Positions 1 to 25,800 of a stretch of DNA of 64,000 bases are shown piece by piece (the first letter of the stretch is position 1; each line of letters begins with the position of its first letter). The notes beneath the pieces were generated by a model. It had not been told where the DNA came from. It saw only the letters and a program-made list of their open reading frames with translations, and searched no databases. This DNA comes from Piscicola geometra. Taxonomy: Eukaryota; Annelida; Clitellata; Hirudinida; Piscicolidae. Location: the NCBI GenBank assembly GCA_943735955.1, contig OX030963.1:3772658-3836657 (forward strand), given 5' to 3'. The position numbers and the translations under genes were made by a program.

Positions 1-2319
1 AAAGTCATGGAAAACATCCAAGTTTACAAAATTCCATAATTTTCTTTATTATTTCACACAACAATTGAAAGTTGTTTTTATCTAATTTTTACAATTTCCA
101 TTTTATTAAAAAAATTAGAAATCTCAACAAAACTTTTTAATAAAAATGCAAACCAACAACAAAATAAAAAATGCCAATGTCATCTTTCTGAACCAACGCG
201 GTGTTCCTATTACACGGCCCTTTTATAGAAAGTTTCAGCGTGCAAGAAGCCATTACAAGATTGACGGATGGGAGTTAGTTGTTGTCTGTAATGTAGTTGT
301 AGTTGTTTTTTTAGTTTTTTATTAGCTTTTTGTTTATTTTTATATTTTTGGTTTTATTATTTTGCTGTTGTCGTTGCTGGTAGTGTTCTGTTTTTATATA
401 TCTTTTTTCAGAGCACTTATTGCTAAAGTTTTATTTATTTATTTTTTTACATTTTGAAATAATTAAAAATTCAATACAAATATTTTCCTAAAGTTTATTT
501 ATCGTTTTTAAGATTCTATTAAATACTAATTCTCCACAACATTTCTTGTTATTTATTGATCACTAGAGGTCTTCTAAAACATTTAATGAATGTATCTCGA
601 ACTGGCAGAGCTTCGAAAGAGTTAAATTTGAAAAGAGTAAGATAATTGTTGAAGAAAATTCTATTTGGTGAGTTGAGATATTCAATTTCAGAGATGGATT
701 GGATTAAAAAAATATTTTATTTTGATTTTTGAAATGTCATATTAATATAATTTATTTAAGAATTAAACCTTAACTATTCTGTTTGCCATCACTTCGTAAA
801 AAGAAAAAAAGGTCCAAACACATGAAAAACTGAAGTCAGCGGTAGAGATCGAAGAAGCGTGTGCGAGTGTAGGTCAATGTTGTTTGAGGTGAAAGATTAG
901 GCTGGAGGGCTGGTTGAAGGTAGGTAGGAAGAAAGCTCATTACAAAAGACATTTTTAAAGTTCTCTAGCAAAACTTTAAAAGAAAAAAAACTTATGTTTT
1001 TCAACTTATTTTTTCACTTTAACATTTTTTACAAATTTTTGTTTGGTGTATTTTTTTAATTGTCTGCTATCACAAGTTCCATTATCTGTAGCAATTTTTG
1101 TACTTATATTATATTAATAATGTTGCTTTGTCAGTTTCAATCCATGGTCTTTTGGCGTGTTGAAATGTATCGCGAACATCTCATCATCTGAGTATGGAAA
1201 TACAAACTAAAATTAGTTGCAGCCTAATACGCATGTGTGGTCTTACTACTTAAGTTTAAATTATCAAAAATGTCAATCTTACTACATTAAAAACTGAAAC
1301 CAACCAAGTTCAAAACCTACATTCGAGTTCCGCTCACAAAAATGTAGTATAAAAGTTCTTTTGCTAGTAAGTATTTTTTCAAAAGTGACATTTTTCTCAT
1401 TTTTAGGAATTTAGAGATTATTAGCATGAAAAAATGTTCTCTTATTTCTACAGTTTTGTTTATATATATATTATTCTTATTTTGTTGTTTTTGTTATGAT
1501 TTCAGCATCAGACATACAGTCCACACACATTAAAGCTCTTGTCATAACAGCCCACCTGACCCCCACACTGAACTATTTTTATTTTTTATATATTATTTAA
1601 TTTGTTGTTTTTTCTGTGTAAAGATTTTTCGAATTATTTATTTTCTCTTTTTCATTATGCATTTTATTACTTTTCAATCTCTTTTCCCCATATCGCTTTT
1701 CACTTTGAATATTTTTTAGGGATATAGATATAGTTAATACTTGAGTATTTTATTATTTAGTTGAATTAAAAATGAATTTATATTATATGTTAATTTGTTA
1801 ACATTATATTAAAAAGTTGCCTGAATCGAGCCTTTTAAATAAATAAAAATGTTTTTTCATAATTTTTCTTCAAAAATACTTTTTTAATGTATTTTATTAT
1901 TGTGTTTCTATATACAAACAATATATATACAAACATTGATATACAAAAAATTTTAAGTGACAATAATAATAATAATTTTTAGTAAACTTGATTTTATTCA
2001 GAAAATAAAATTTTAATATACTAATATAAATCATTTAAATTAGAATGTTTTTTTAACCACAGCTTTTGTCTTTAATAATTTAACTTTTTAAGTCACGCGC
2101 TACTTAAATTAATAGTTTAAAAACGTTTTTGACTAAATTACTATATTTAACAATGTATAGCCTATATATAGTATTGCCATGAATCAAAAGATTAAAAGAA
2201 AAAAATTAATTAAATAAAACGAACTATTTTCAAATGCAAGAACTGTATCTCTAAAAAGAACAGGATCTTCATAGATACAGTATTGGCTTTGCTCATAGTC
2301 TGTATTATATTTAGATCTA

Positions 2320-2357
<38 letters not shown>

Positions 2358-2782
2358 GTTAGAAAACAAGTAGTGCGATTAAAAAAGGTCTAGAATTTAT
2401 AAAAAAAGACTTGTAGTTTGTAAAAGGGTTTAAATTGTGAGCAGTAGAAGTAGCAGTAGTTTTGTTTTGAACGAAAAGTTCAGTTTAATTTTTTAGATTA
2501 AAGACTTCATGGTGTCAATATTTTTGGTATATAAAATTTAAGATAAATGGAAATGAAAAAGAAGATAAACGTTTTTTCGGATAAAAATAAAATAACATTT
2601 TAAAGAAAATTAATTGAAATTTCAAGTTTATTTAATTTTTAAAATAAACTGAACAAGTAGATTCATTTAATAAATTTGTTTTTAAAATAAGTTTTGATAC
2701 TTTTTTCAATTAATAAATAAGTTGAATAAATCGTTTGGATAAATTAGTTGGATAAATTGATTGGATAAAATAGTTTATACAA
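1..2782. other. AT-rich flank without recognised gene
   Basis: About 2.8 kb of AT-rich sequence upstream of the anosmin signal-peptide exon. I see no ORF resembling a protein and no RNA gene. It holds scattered poly-T/poly-A tracts and a perfect (TA)n run near 2322-2354. The promoter and 5' UTR of the anosmin gene probably lie in its last part, but no core promoter motif stands out. Confidence 0.6.
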
Positions 2783-14608
<11,826 letters not shown>

Positions 14609-15299
14609 AAACTTGGCGCTACGAGAATTAGTTCACCAAACAGTATGATAATAATATTTTTTTCTAAATATGTTAATTATAATTTTTTAATCAATTAAAG
14701 AAAGGCATTATTGGATATTTTATAGATTAATATTTTTTATGAATAAATAATGAAATAATATTATATGAAAAGAGCTATTTTTGCACCTGGGTTAAGCAAA
14801 ACATCTATGTCGCTTCCGTCTTGTGTCGTCTTACTGTTGTACATTTTATTATTTCTTTATTTGATTATTATAAGTGATTAATTGTCTTTTAATTTGATTC
14901 ATAGGTTTATTAATTTTTTATTCACGTTATTTTATTCTTAAATAAATTTTATTTTTTCTAGTTTTTGTTGATTTTAAATTTTTGATCATCTTTTTTCACG
15001 TGTATAGTTCATAAAAAAACGACTTTTGAAAAACCTCCTTTAGTACTTCTTCATTTTATAACTAAATTGCAAAAATAAGTAAAAATTTTATGAAATAAAT
15101 TTGTTAAATCTAGTTTTTATCCACCACAATCCTCCGAGCTACAAAACTTACATCTAAAACCACTAACACTAAATATCATACCATTCAAATCAATCTAAAT
15201 AGTAATTCGTTTTTACGGATAATAAATTAATAAATATTTTTCAATTTCATTACACAATTTCTTTGTGGTCTAAAGTCCCGTCTAGGTTAATGTCTTTTT

Positions 15300-15480
15300 G
15301 AAAATGCTTAGGATAAAACGATAGGCGAGTGAGTAAGGACTCTCGACTTGAGTAATGTTTAATGGCGTTAGCTTCGAGTGCAACCGATGTCCTAGAAACC
15401 CATAGACGCGAATGACAATTGTGCCGGCCAAGTGGCCTGGAAGCCCGTTTGGGTTATAATGCTAGTCACTATTACTCGGT
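15300..15480 (+). mobile_element. SINE-like element, family B, copy 1
   Basis: Shares with 27530-27665 (reverse strand) and 35265-35392 a body with the core TTCGAGTGCAACCGATG, followed by CCTAGAAAC, preceded by GACTCTCGACTTGA, which resembles tRNA A/B-box spacing. Diverged copy; no clear target-site duplication found by eye. Confidence 0.5.
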
Positions 15481-15728
15481 TAAATATTAAATTAAAAATT
15501 TTAATTCTACTGATAAAATGAATTATTAATCTGAATAATTATTCTTTTATAATATTTCTTCACATTTCTGAATAAATAATTGAAATTTCAAACTTTTTAA
15601 TGGAATCCAACTTTAAAACGAGAATAATAAAAAGATAAACCATCAACTTATTTCGACATTTTTTCATATCATACGCAAAATATATATTTATTTACTTGAA
15701 ATATTTCCACAACGGCAGAGGTGAGAGG

Positions 15729-16400
15729 TGTAATGAAGGGTGTGGTGAATGGGGTTGAAGAAGGGTGTGGTGAATGGGGTTGAAGAAGGGTGTGGTGAAT
15801 GGGGTTGAAGAAGGGTGTGGTGAATGGGGTTGAAGAAGGGTGTGGTGAATGGGGTTGAAGAAGGGTGTGGTGGATGGGGTTGAAGAAGGGTGTGGTGAAT
15901 GGGGTTGAAGAAGGGTGTGGTGAATGGGATTGAAGAAGGGTGTGGTGGATGGGGTTGAAGAAGGGTGTGGTGAATGGGGTTGAAGAAGGGTGTAGTGAAT
16001 GGGGTTGAAGAAGGGTGTGGTGGATGGGGTTGAAGGGTGTGGTGAATGGGGTTGAAGAAGGGTGTGGTGAATGGGGTTGAAGAAGGGTGTGGTGAATGGG
16101 GTTGAAGAAGGGTGTGGTGAATGGGGTTGAAGAAGGGTGTGGTGAATGGGGTTGAAGAAGGGTGTGGTGAATGGGGTTGAAGAAGGGTGTGGTGAATGGG
16201 GTTGAAGAAGGGTATGGTGAATAGGGATCAAGCAGGGTGTGATGGATGGGGATCAAGCAGGGTGTGATGGATGGGGATCAAGCAGGGTGTGATGGATGGG
16301 GATCAAGCAGGGTGTGATGGATGGGGATCAAGCAGGGTGTGATGGATGGGGATCAAGCAGGGTGTGATGGATGGGGATCAAGCAGGGTGTGATGGTTAGT
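15729..16400 (+). repeat. 25-bp minisatellite with two unit types
   Basis: About 20 copies of a unit reading GGGGTTGAAGAAGGGTGTGG plus TGAAT (15729-16215), then about 7 copies of GGGGATCAAGCAGGGTGTGA plus TGGAT (16220-16400), with a sharp switch between them. The long minus-strand ORFs (Pro/His/Thr/Ser) are repeat artefacts. Confidence 0.95.
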
Positions 16401-17129
16401 TTTCGGACGTAAGTTCTCAATCGAGTGATATTGATGGTGAAATGGTCAAGTACGTCTGGTAATTTTTGTCAAGATTCGAAGCAAGGTGACAATGATAGAA
16501 AGGTCGCAGAAAGGCCTTTAGTTTTAGTGCTTTAGAATTGGATTGTATTGAAGCTTATTGTATTTTATTGTATTGAAGTGGATTTGTTGAAGATTGTGTA
16601 ATAATGAAAATGATTTAGAATGCACTGAAGCATTTCTCTTTCATTTTTGAGTATCAGACAGAAAAAACAATAGCGACAACAGCAAAAGAAATTGACAGAA
16701 CATATTAATCATAATCATCTTCACCATCATCATCATCACCACCACCACCACCAACATCATCATCATCTTAACACCAACTATCATTTATGGCAATCTCGAA
16801 ACAAAGTCCACAAATAACTTTTAGGACCCTTCAAATACGCCCCTATAGGCAGGAAGGTTACTGTCCAGTGATGTAACCATGGCAACTAAACTACACAACA
16901 GTGCTCTTAAATAAAATAGCGATAAGTTGAAAAAAAGAAAAAACTAAATAAAAAGACCAACACACAACTACAACTATGACACAAGCGATGACAACACTAT
17001 GACGTCGTTAGACTACATTACATTAACTACACTACATCATCATCATGAAATCATCATCAACATGTCATAGACTAATGTATCCAACTAAAAGACCCATTAA
17101 GCACAAAACCACTGCAAAAATGATTAATA

Positions 17130-17430
17130 ATCATTATATATATAATATAATTATAATATAATATAATTATAATATAATTATAATATAATATAATTATAAT
17201 ATAATATAATTATAATATAATATAATTATAATATAATATAATTATAATATAATATAATTATAATATAATATAATTATAATATAATATAGTATATATATAT
17301 ATATTATATATAAATATATCTAATATATTTATAATATATATATAAAATAATATAATATATATATTATATATAAATATATCTAATATATTTATAATATATA
17401 TATAAAATAATATAATATATATATTATATA
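17130..17430. repeat. AT-only tandem array
   Basis: First part repeats an AATATAATATAATTAT unit; second part is a duplicated block with (AT)n palindromes. It is almost entirely A/T and self-complementary, so cruciform-prone. Confidence 0.9.
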
Positions 17431-18239
17431 TTTTAATTCATACAAATGACTAACCTATCAAGCAGAAGTGACCTAGAAAAACAGGTTTTAATAATGAAAT
17501 CCTTAATATAGACAATATTAAGAAGTCCATGCTTTTTATATAGCAGCGAGAAATGCTCCAAAAATAAAAAATATTTTATTGAAACCGATTTGTCATTTCG
17601 CCTATAAATATCTTAGGTTTCACTAACTTTAAAATAAAAATAGAAAATTCCGTTAAAAATTAACTGCTATAATTAAGCCGCTAATCAAATCAAATTATAT
17701 ATAATCAAACGCAACTAAGTCCTATTAATCATCCTAAAATATATATAAAAAATAAAAAAGCATGCTACCAATGCACGGTGAGTATCAAGAATACATCACA
17801 CACAAATACATCAAACAACACATATCGCATCTATATACTATTGTTTGTATATGTATACGTATACATTCACATGTATGTATCTTTGTATTTTATTTTTGTA
17901 TATGCATTAGGAGTGCATTCTGAATGGGGAAATAGTCGGTTTGAATTAGTGGATGATGGATAATGAATTGATCCATCTGGAACATGGTGCATTCGTGGGA
18001 TTTCATACCCGTGGAAGAAACTGTGAGTGATCATGAAATGAGCGAAGATAATTAAAAATGAATTTATTGTAATTAAATGAGAAATAATAAAAGAAACCGA
18101 ATCAAATCAGCATTAAAAATAATGCAATAATAATAATAAGGATAAAGCTTCGATTATGCATTGATATGTAAGCACATGTAAAAGCTGAAACTATTACTTG
18201 ACGTATCAACTTAAATAACATTTCTGCATCCCCTAGCGA

Positions 18240-18665
18240 ATAAAATATAATTAAATATAATATAATTTAAATAAAATATAATTTAAATAAAATATAATTT
18301 AAATAAAATATAATTAAATAAAATATAATTAAATAAAATATAATTAAATAAAATATAATTAAATAAAATATAATTAAATAAAATATAATTAAATAAAATA
18401 TAATTAAATAAAATATAATTAAATAAAATATAATTAAATAAAATATAATTAAATAAAATATAATTAAATAAAATATAATTAAATAAAATATAATTAAATA
18501 TAATATAATTAAATATAATATAATTAAATAAAATATAATTAAATAAAATATAATTAAATAAAATATAATTAAATATAATATAATTAAATAAAATATAATT
18601 AAAATAAATATAATTATAACAAAATATAATTATAATAAAATATAATTATCATATAATATAATTAT
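18240..18665 (+). repeat. 15-bp AAATAAAATATAATT tandem array
   Basis: About 25 near-perfect 15-bp copies; the middle is exactly periodic. Lies downstream of the SLC16 stop codon (on the opposite strand). AATAAA occurs in each plus-strand unit. Confidence 0.95.
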
Positions 18666-18969
18666 CATAAAATATACTTCTAATTCTGTTCAAATGAAGA
18701 ATGTAAACGTCATTATGAGCCTGAAGAGAACGCGAGCAAAAATAGCGTCGCTATCAATACCACAACGTTAGAGTCTATAATAAAAAAGAATAAAGACTAA
18801 TAAAATATTAAAGTACTGAAGAATAAAACTTAAAAATAATAATAAATAAAACAACTTAAAATAATTATGAAAATAAAATATTATAATTCCAATATTCTTC
18901 AGAACACAATCCCACATAATCTTAACCAAAACTTGATCCCCTCTCCATTATTTAACCATCCCCACAAAA

Positions 18970-19306
18970 TCAAACCCTCCTCGTTCCATCTTCCCTACTC
19001 AACAGGGCGTTATCGTCCGAGGGCCTATTAGCCTTGATCCTTTTATCTTTGTCGGCTTCCCAACGAGCGATCCTGCGAACCGGCAAGCAAATGACACCAC
19101 CCAGGGCTATGAGAATTCCCGAGAAGACGAACATAGGCGCGAAATCGCCTGTCGACTCGTACAGGGAGCCTGTGTGAAGGAAGGGGTTTGATTGTGTGAG
19201 TGTGAATCATATTATTGGTACTTATAAGCAGTTTAAATTGTATAATTATTGATAACTCGAATCTTGAAACTCGTTTGGTTGTAAGTGTGTGTATGTGTGT
19301 GTGTGT

Positions 19307-19346
<40 letters not shown>

Positions 19347-22300
19347 ATTAGAGGTCGGACCGGGTACCCGATCTGACCGGGTACCCGCGGGACTCCCGCG
19401 GGAACGGGAATGAAAATTAATTTCGGGACGGGAAAAGTCGGGAATCGGGAATAGGTTTTCGGGACGGGAACGGGAATCAACTTTCAAATCGGGAACGGGA
19501 ATCAACTTTTAAATCGGGAACGGGAAAAACGGGAATGACAGTTATTGGGATTGGATTTTTTAACAATGATTTTTCAGCAAACTTATAAGTATGGAAATCT
19601 TTATTTCATCGATACTCCGTACTTAAAATAAGTATTAAATGCAATAGAAATGTGTAACGAAGCTACCATTGCCAATGTCGAAATCTCCAACACTACATTT
19701 GAAGTTGTTATGGTGAGTCCAAAGATTAGGGAGATTAGAACAAATGGGTGATGATGAAAACTTTTCAGATGAAATCAAAATGGTCAGTTATATTATTTTC
19801 ATTTTATAAATTAATACTTTGAATTTGAATGATTAATTTCCAAATGATTGTTCAGTTGATCATTTCGACAAAAGAAAAGATGCCATTGATCTCATTCATA
19901 TGGCAGCATGTCTGTTGCATCCCCAGTATGAAAGAATAATAGGAAAAAAGTTTGGGATAGAAGAGAAATAAATACCAAGACTTTCATTAGGGAAAATTTA
20001 ATTCTATTTTGTACAGCCAGACCAAGCTGCAGTGCCGTTGAGAAAAAAAACAAATGATGGTTATTTAGACCTATTATGTTTGTTTTTATAACGTAAAAAT
20101 TATAATAAAATTATAATACTAACAAATTATACGAATTATTTTATATTTGCAGTTGTGGAGAATAAGAATGTTGTCAAAAAACATATTTCTATCATTATTG
20201 AAGAATTAATAATAATGAACGAAGAAAAAAATTCAAAAGAGGATGAATTGTACAAATATTCACAATTACGTCCCAAAAAAATTAAAAAATTATAAAGATT
20301 TTTGATTTTATTGGAATAAAATGATAATTTTAAAATACTACAAGAAGTAGCCAACATTTTGTTTAGTATATCTGCAAGTTATATTCGCTGTAAACGGAAT
20401 TTTTCAATATGTGGTCGTTTAACTTCAGACCCAAAATCATCTCATTTGAAAGTTGAAACTCTTAACGGTTTAACCCGTATGAAAAGCAATAAAGACTTGA
20501 TTGAATTATTCAAAAACAATGACTAACTTCAATACTTTCATTTCAATAAATATTTGAAATTTAAATCGTGTTTTTTTTTATTTTATTAAAAGAAATATTC
20601 TCTGACTTTCAAATAATAAATTGTAAGAAATGTTAGAACTAGCAAGTTTGGGACCAGTGAAAACGGCAGCGAAAATGAATAAAAAAACAAAAAAGTTTCG
20701 GGAACGGGTCGGGACCGTGAATCGAGTTGCGGGAACGGGACGGGACGGGAATCAAAATTCTGATGTCCCATCGGGAACGGGACGGGACAGGAAAACAAAT
20801 TTCGGGAACGGGACGGGACGGGAATCAAAATTCTGATGTCCCATCGGGAACGGGACGGGACGGGAAAACAAATTTCGGGAACGCGACGGGACCGGGAATG
20901 AAAAATCGTCCATGTCCGACCTCTAGTATGTATGTATGTATGTATGTATGTATGTATGTATGTATGTATGTATGTATTTATGTATGTATTTATGTATGTA
21001 TGTATGTATGTATGTATGTATGTATGTATGTATGTATGTATGTATGTATGTATGCATGCATGCATGCACCCACCTGAAATGGGGCTTCCAATCAAGACAG
21101 CGACTCCCTGGAACAGGGCGGTGAGTCCATAGGCGTTGTTCAAACGTTCCAAACCCAACATTTCAACCATAACGATCGAACGGAGTGCTATGAACGCCGC
21201 TGTAGTGATGGTGATGATGATGATCATGAAGGTGATGATGATGATGTGAGAGTGATATCCCAAACCTTTCCTTCCAAAAAAATATCGCTTCCAAACTCCT
21301 AGCCCCTATCTAAAAAACCCACTCCCTAACCCTTCTCCAAAAGAATCCTCCCCTCAAACACACTCATAGAAAACTTTCCACCCCCCCTCCCTCCACCCTT
21401 CCCCTAATCCACTCCCCCCCCCTCCACCCTTCCCCTAATCCACTCCCTCCCCCCTCCCTCCACCCTTCCCCTAATCCACTCCCCTCCCTCCACCCTTCCC
21501 CTAATCCACTCCCCCCCCCCTCCACCCTTCCCCTAATCCACTCCCTCCCCCCAACCACCCTTCCCCTAATCCACTCCCTCCCCTCCACCCTTCCCTTAAT
21601 CCCCTCCTTTTCCCCCTCCCTCCACTCCCCCCCCCGCCCTCGAACGCACCGATGAAAACGCCGAAGAAGGCGGCGTAGCAGCACATCAGGGCGTACGAGT
21701 TGAAGAGGAAGACGAGCGCAGTGGCGACGCCGGCCGAGATCGCGGCGACGTTCTGAATGACGATCACGTCGACGTTCGGTCGGTCGGAGATGAAGCCGGT
21801 GATGATCCTGTGGGGTGGGAAGGTGATGACGACGGTGGTGACGGTGATGACGGTGGTGGGCTTTGCTTGTGAACGTGTGGTGTGGTTCGGTGGGGATTGC
21901 GTTGTGATGTTGTGGTTGTTTTGGGGATGAAAAGGTGGTTTTGTGATTGTGTGGACGGCTGTGGTGTGGTGTGATGGTAGGGTGTGTGTGATGATGGTGT
22001 AACATAGTGTAATGATGGTGGTCTTGTAATATGGTGAATTGATGGTTATTGTTTGGCTACAGTCGTGGATGTGGTTGTGGTGGTGGTGGGTTATCGTGGT
22101 GGTTATAATTGCGTTTGAGGTAGTGTTGTGGCGTAGTGGTGTTGATATTGGTGGTGTAATGTGGTGACGCCTCAACTCAAAGCCCCCCACCCTTCGAGGG
22201 ACGACGTAGCCACTCACCTGGAGATGGTGTTAAAGGCGCCGAGGATGGAGAGGATGATGTTGGCGGAAGCTTCGGGCAAGCCGGTGTCCTGCATCACCTT

Positions 22301-22763
22301 CTTGCTTGAGTACACGAAGGGCGTGTATAGGCCTGGCGGAAGTGATGATGGTGATGTGGTGGTCGTTTTTGGGTGGATCGAGGAGGGACTAGCGGAGAAA
22401 GAGGGTTGGAAAAAAAGAAAAGAAAAGGAGAAAGATTAAAAAGAAGGTTTGTGGATAAAAGAAGAGTTAATCATAAAAACTTAAAAAATTTATTTAACTT
22501 TTTTTCAAAGCAATTAAACAAATAAAAACGAATTAACTCATCAACAGATATATTAAATATATAATAAAATAAATAATTTAATAACAATAAATCATTATCA
22601 AGAGGCGAACCGGTGAAGACAAAGACGCCAGAGAAAGCGAGCAAAAGGAAGGTGAGGTTCTTGAGAAGGGAAAAGTCGAACATCGTCGTCAAGAAGCGCT
22701 TCACCTGTTTGTTTATGTGTGTTTGCTTGTGTGTGTTTATGTGTGGAGGGGAGGGAAGGGGTT

Positions 22764-22828
<65 letters not shown>

Positions 22829-25800
22829 GGGGAAAGGGTGGGGAAGGGGGGTGGGGTAGGGGGGCGGGGTTGTGTGTTTGAGTGTTTGTGTTATTAAGTG
22901 TTTGTGTGATTAAGTGTTTGTGTGATCAAGTGTTTGTGTGTTTAAGTGTTTTTGTGGTTGAGTGTTTGTGTGGTTGAGTGTTTATGATAATGATGATGAT
23001 GATGGCGGTGATGATAATGATGATGAAAAGCACCAACCCTCTGAGGTCCAGATTCATTGACAGCTTCCTCGTCCACCATCTTCTTTGTGTACTCCTCCCT
23101 ATCCCCTCCCACCTGATGGATGGATAGGTGGATGGATGAGTGGTGGATGGGAATAATGAAATTATGGATAGATGGAGGGGTGGATGAGAGTAATGAAATG
23201 ATGGATGAGTAGATAGGGGGGATAGAAGGATGGATAGATGGAAAAGATGAATAGGTGGATAGGAGAGATGGGTTGATGTACAGAAAAGATGGATAAATGG
23301 GAAAAAGGGATAGATGATTAATGCGTGGGTGAATGGATGAAGAGATGAACAGATGAATGGATGTATAATAATTATCATCAGCACTGACCTCTTTGTATTC
23401 TGCTAGGTTCTTTTGGCTACCAATCAAAAAAGCATCTTTCCTGAAGAAGATGATGATGATGATGATGGAGATGATGATGATGGAGATGATGATGATGGTG
23501 ATAATGAAGATAATTTTCATTTTCTGATGATGATGAACATAATAATTTTTATACAGAGAGCAAAAAATAATTGGAAAATCAAGAAAAAATAATTTACACA
23601 CCCATCCATCCCACCACCACCATCCCAACCATGCTACCATCCAGACCTTAGCACTGGGTTTTCTATGTCTGCCTGCTTCTCGTGGTGACCCTTAAGACTG
23701 TGTTTGCTGTGAGATAGAGACATCCTACTAGACATCTGTGCAAGGGTGGATGGGTGGATGGATGGATGTGTGGGTGAATATGTAGGTAGATGGGTGTGTA
23801 GGTGGATGTGTGAGTGGATGGATGGATGGGTGGATGGATGGATGTGTGGGTGGATATGTAGGTAGATGGATGGATGTGTGGGTGGATATGTAGGTAGATG
23901 GATGGATGTGTGGGTGGATATGTAGGTAGATGGATGGATGTGTGGGTGGATGTGTGAGTGGATGGATAGATGGATGAATGGATGGATGTGCGTGAAAGAA
24001 CATCAAATTTATTAAGCCCTTTAAAAATCATTTTTAACGCATTGATTAAACGCCCTTCTTAATTTTCCACCCACTTCTCTCCCAAATCCCCATTCCATCG
24101 CCTAATTCCCTTCCAACCTAATCCCTTCTCCCTCTTCACCCACCCCTCACCTCCCAACTCCCAACTCCCACCCCCGAACCCCCTCCCATTCACTAATCCA
24201 CACCTTAGTGGTGGATGCGTGGTGCTTGGTGTGGGTGACATGCGACACCTGGGCGCTGTCGCCTGACGCGTACACCTCATTGTTTTCGGTGATGATGGCT
24301 CCGTCCGTGTTGGAAGCTATCGAGATTGTCCTGTCCCTCTTGGTCTGTGGGTGGGTGGGAGACAAGGGGGGTGTATGAGGGAGAATGATGGTATAGGAGG
24401 AGTAGGGCAGGGGTGATGGTTATGTGGTAGCAGGGTGAGAGGAGGGATAGTGAGTTTGTGGGGGAGAGATTATTTGGCGGTTGAAAGGTGGTGGTGATGA
24501 TGATGGGGTTAGAAAAGTGGCATGAAAATGAAATGAATATGAGGTGGTGGAGGAGGCATGATGACGGGAATTTTGAGAGTTGTAGTGGTGAAAAAAACCT
24601 GTTAAAAATTCAAACCTGCCAAACACCCACCTACAAACAACCCCCTTCCATTTAAACACCACCCCCTACAAACAACCCCCTTCCATTTAAACACCACCTC
24701 TACAAACAACACATAACTATCAAAAACCACCACTCCTCAAAATCCCCACCCTCAAATTCTGCAACTGGTTGCTGCAATCGCCCACGTCCATCTCCATCTG
24801 ATCAAACGACTTATCCTTCGGCACAACCCTTTTGACCGGCTGCAGGGGCCGATAGATGAGCGCAAATGGGATTCCATTGAGCAAGAGGCCCCCCGCGATG
24901 AAGACGCACCCCCTCCATCCGTACTCCTCCACCAGGAAGGTGAAGAGGGGTGCAAGAACGAAGGTGCCTGTTGGTTTTTTTGTTAGTTGGTGGATGATGT
25001 TTTTGCTTGTTTAGGTGTTTTATTGGGAAAATTATAAAGTGTTCATCTCAAAAAGAATAAATATTCACAAAAGATTACACAAAACCTACCAATACATACA
25101 CATCCCACCTCTTCTTAAACCCAAAAACATTAAAATCCATCCAATTACACCCTAACAACACCAACAAAACCACAGACACCCCCCTCCCAACAACCACACT
25201 AACAACCCCCCTACAACAACAACACCACAAACACCCCCTTCCTATCCAATCCAGCCCCACCCACCTATTCCCGATCCACAGACAGCTATGCCAGTAGCAA
25301 GGGCCCTCTTCTTATCAAAGTAGTAGCCAACCACCACAATGGATGGCAGGTACATCAGGCCAAAGCCGATTCCTGGGTGGAAGGGGGAGAGAAAGGGGGG
25401 ATGGTGTAGTTGCTGAAGAAATGGGGGAGGTAGCGTGGTTGCAATGATGGCTATGATTGTTTGGTTGTTGTGGTGATGGTAGTTACTTTCTATTTATAAA
25501 AAAAGATATAATTAAATACAATAAAGGATGTTATCAAGATTTTGTGTTTTTTAAATAAACGAAGTCTCCCAAAAACCCATTTAATGACCATCATCTCATC
25601 ATACACTCACCCCCCCCCCCAAGCAACTTACAAATTATCAAAACATCCTTCCTATCCGTACCTTCTCCCCAATCATTTGGTCTCCCCCAATCAAAAACAC
25701 GCCTCCCCCCTCCATCGACCAACCTCCGAGGATTCCGTACACAAGGAGCATGAAGATGATATTGGGCGCGAATGCTGACGCACAGAAGGCCAAACACGAG

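Larger units (their letters stand above)
14609..18969. other. Intergenic region between anosmin and SLC16 genes (convergent 3' ends)
   Basis: No protein-coding gene seen. It contains a SINE-like copy (15300-15480), a 25-bp minisatellite (15729-16400), AT arrays (17130-17430 and 18240-18665) and some CAT/ATC trinucleotide stretches near 16700-16770. The genes on both sides point towards it. Confidence 0.7.

Noticed and set aside
15669..16256. 195-aa and 179-aa Pro/His-rich minus-strand ORFs
   Set aside because: Periodic translation of the 25-bp minisatellite in two frames, with no flanking exon signals.
15729..16400. CRISPR-like array
   Set aside because: Units are contiguous tandem copies with no unique spacers, and the genome is eukaryotic.
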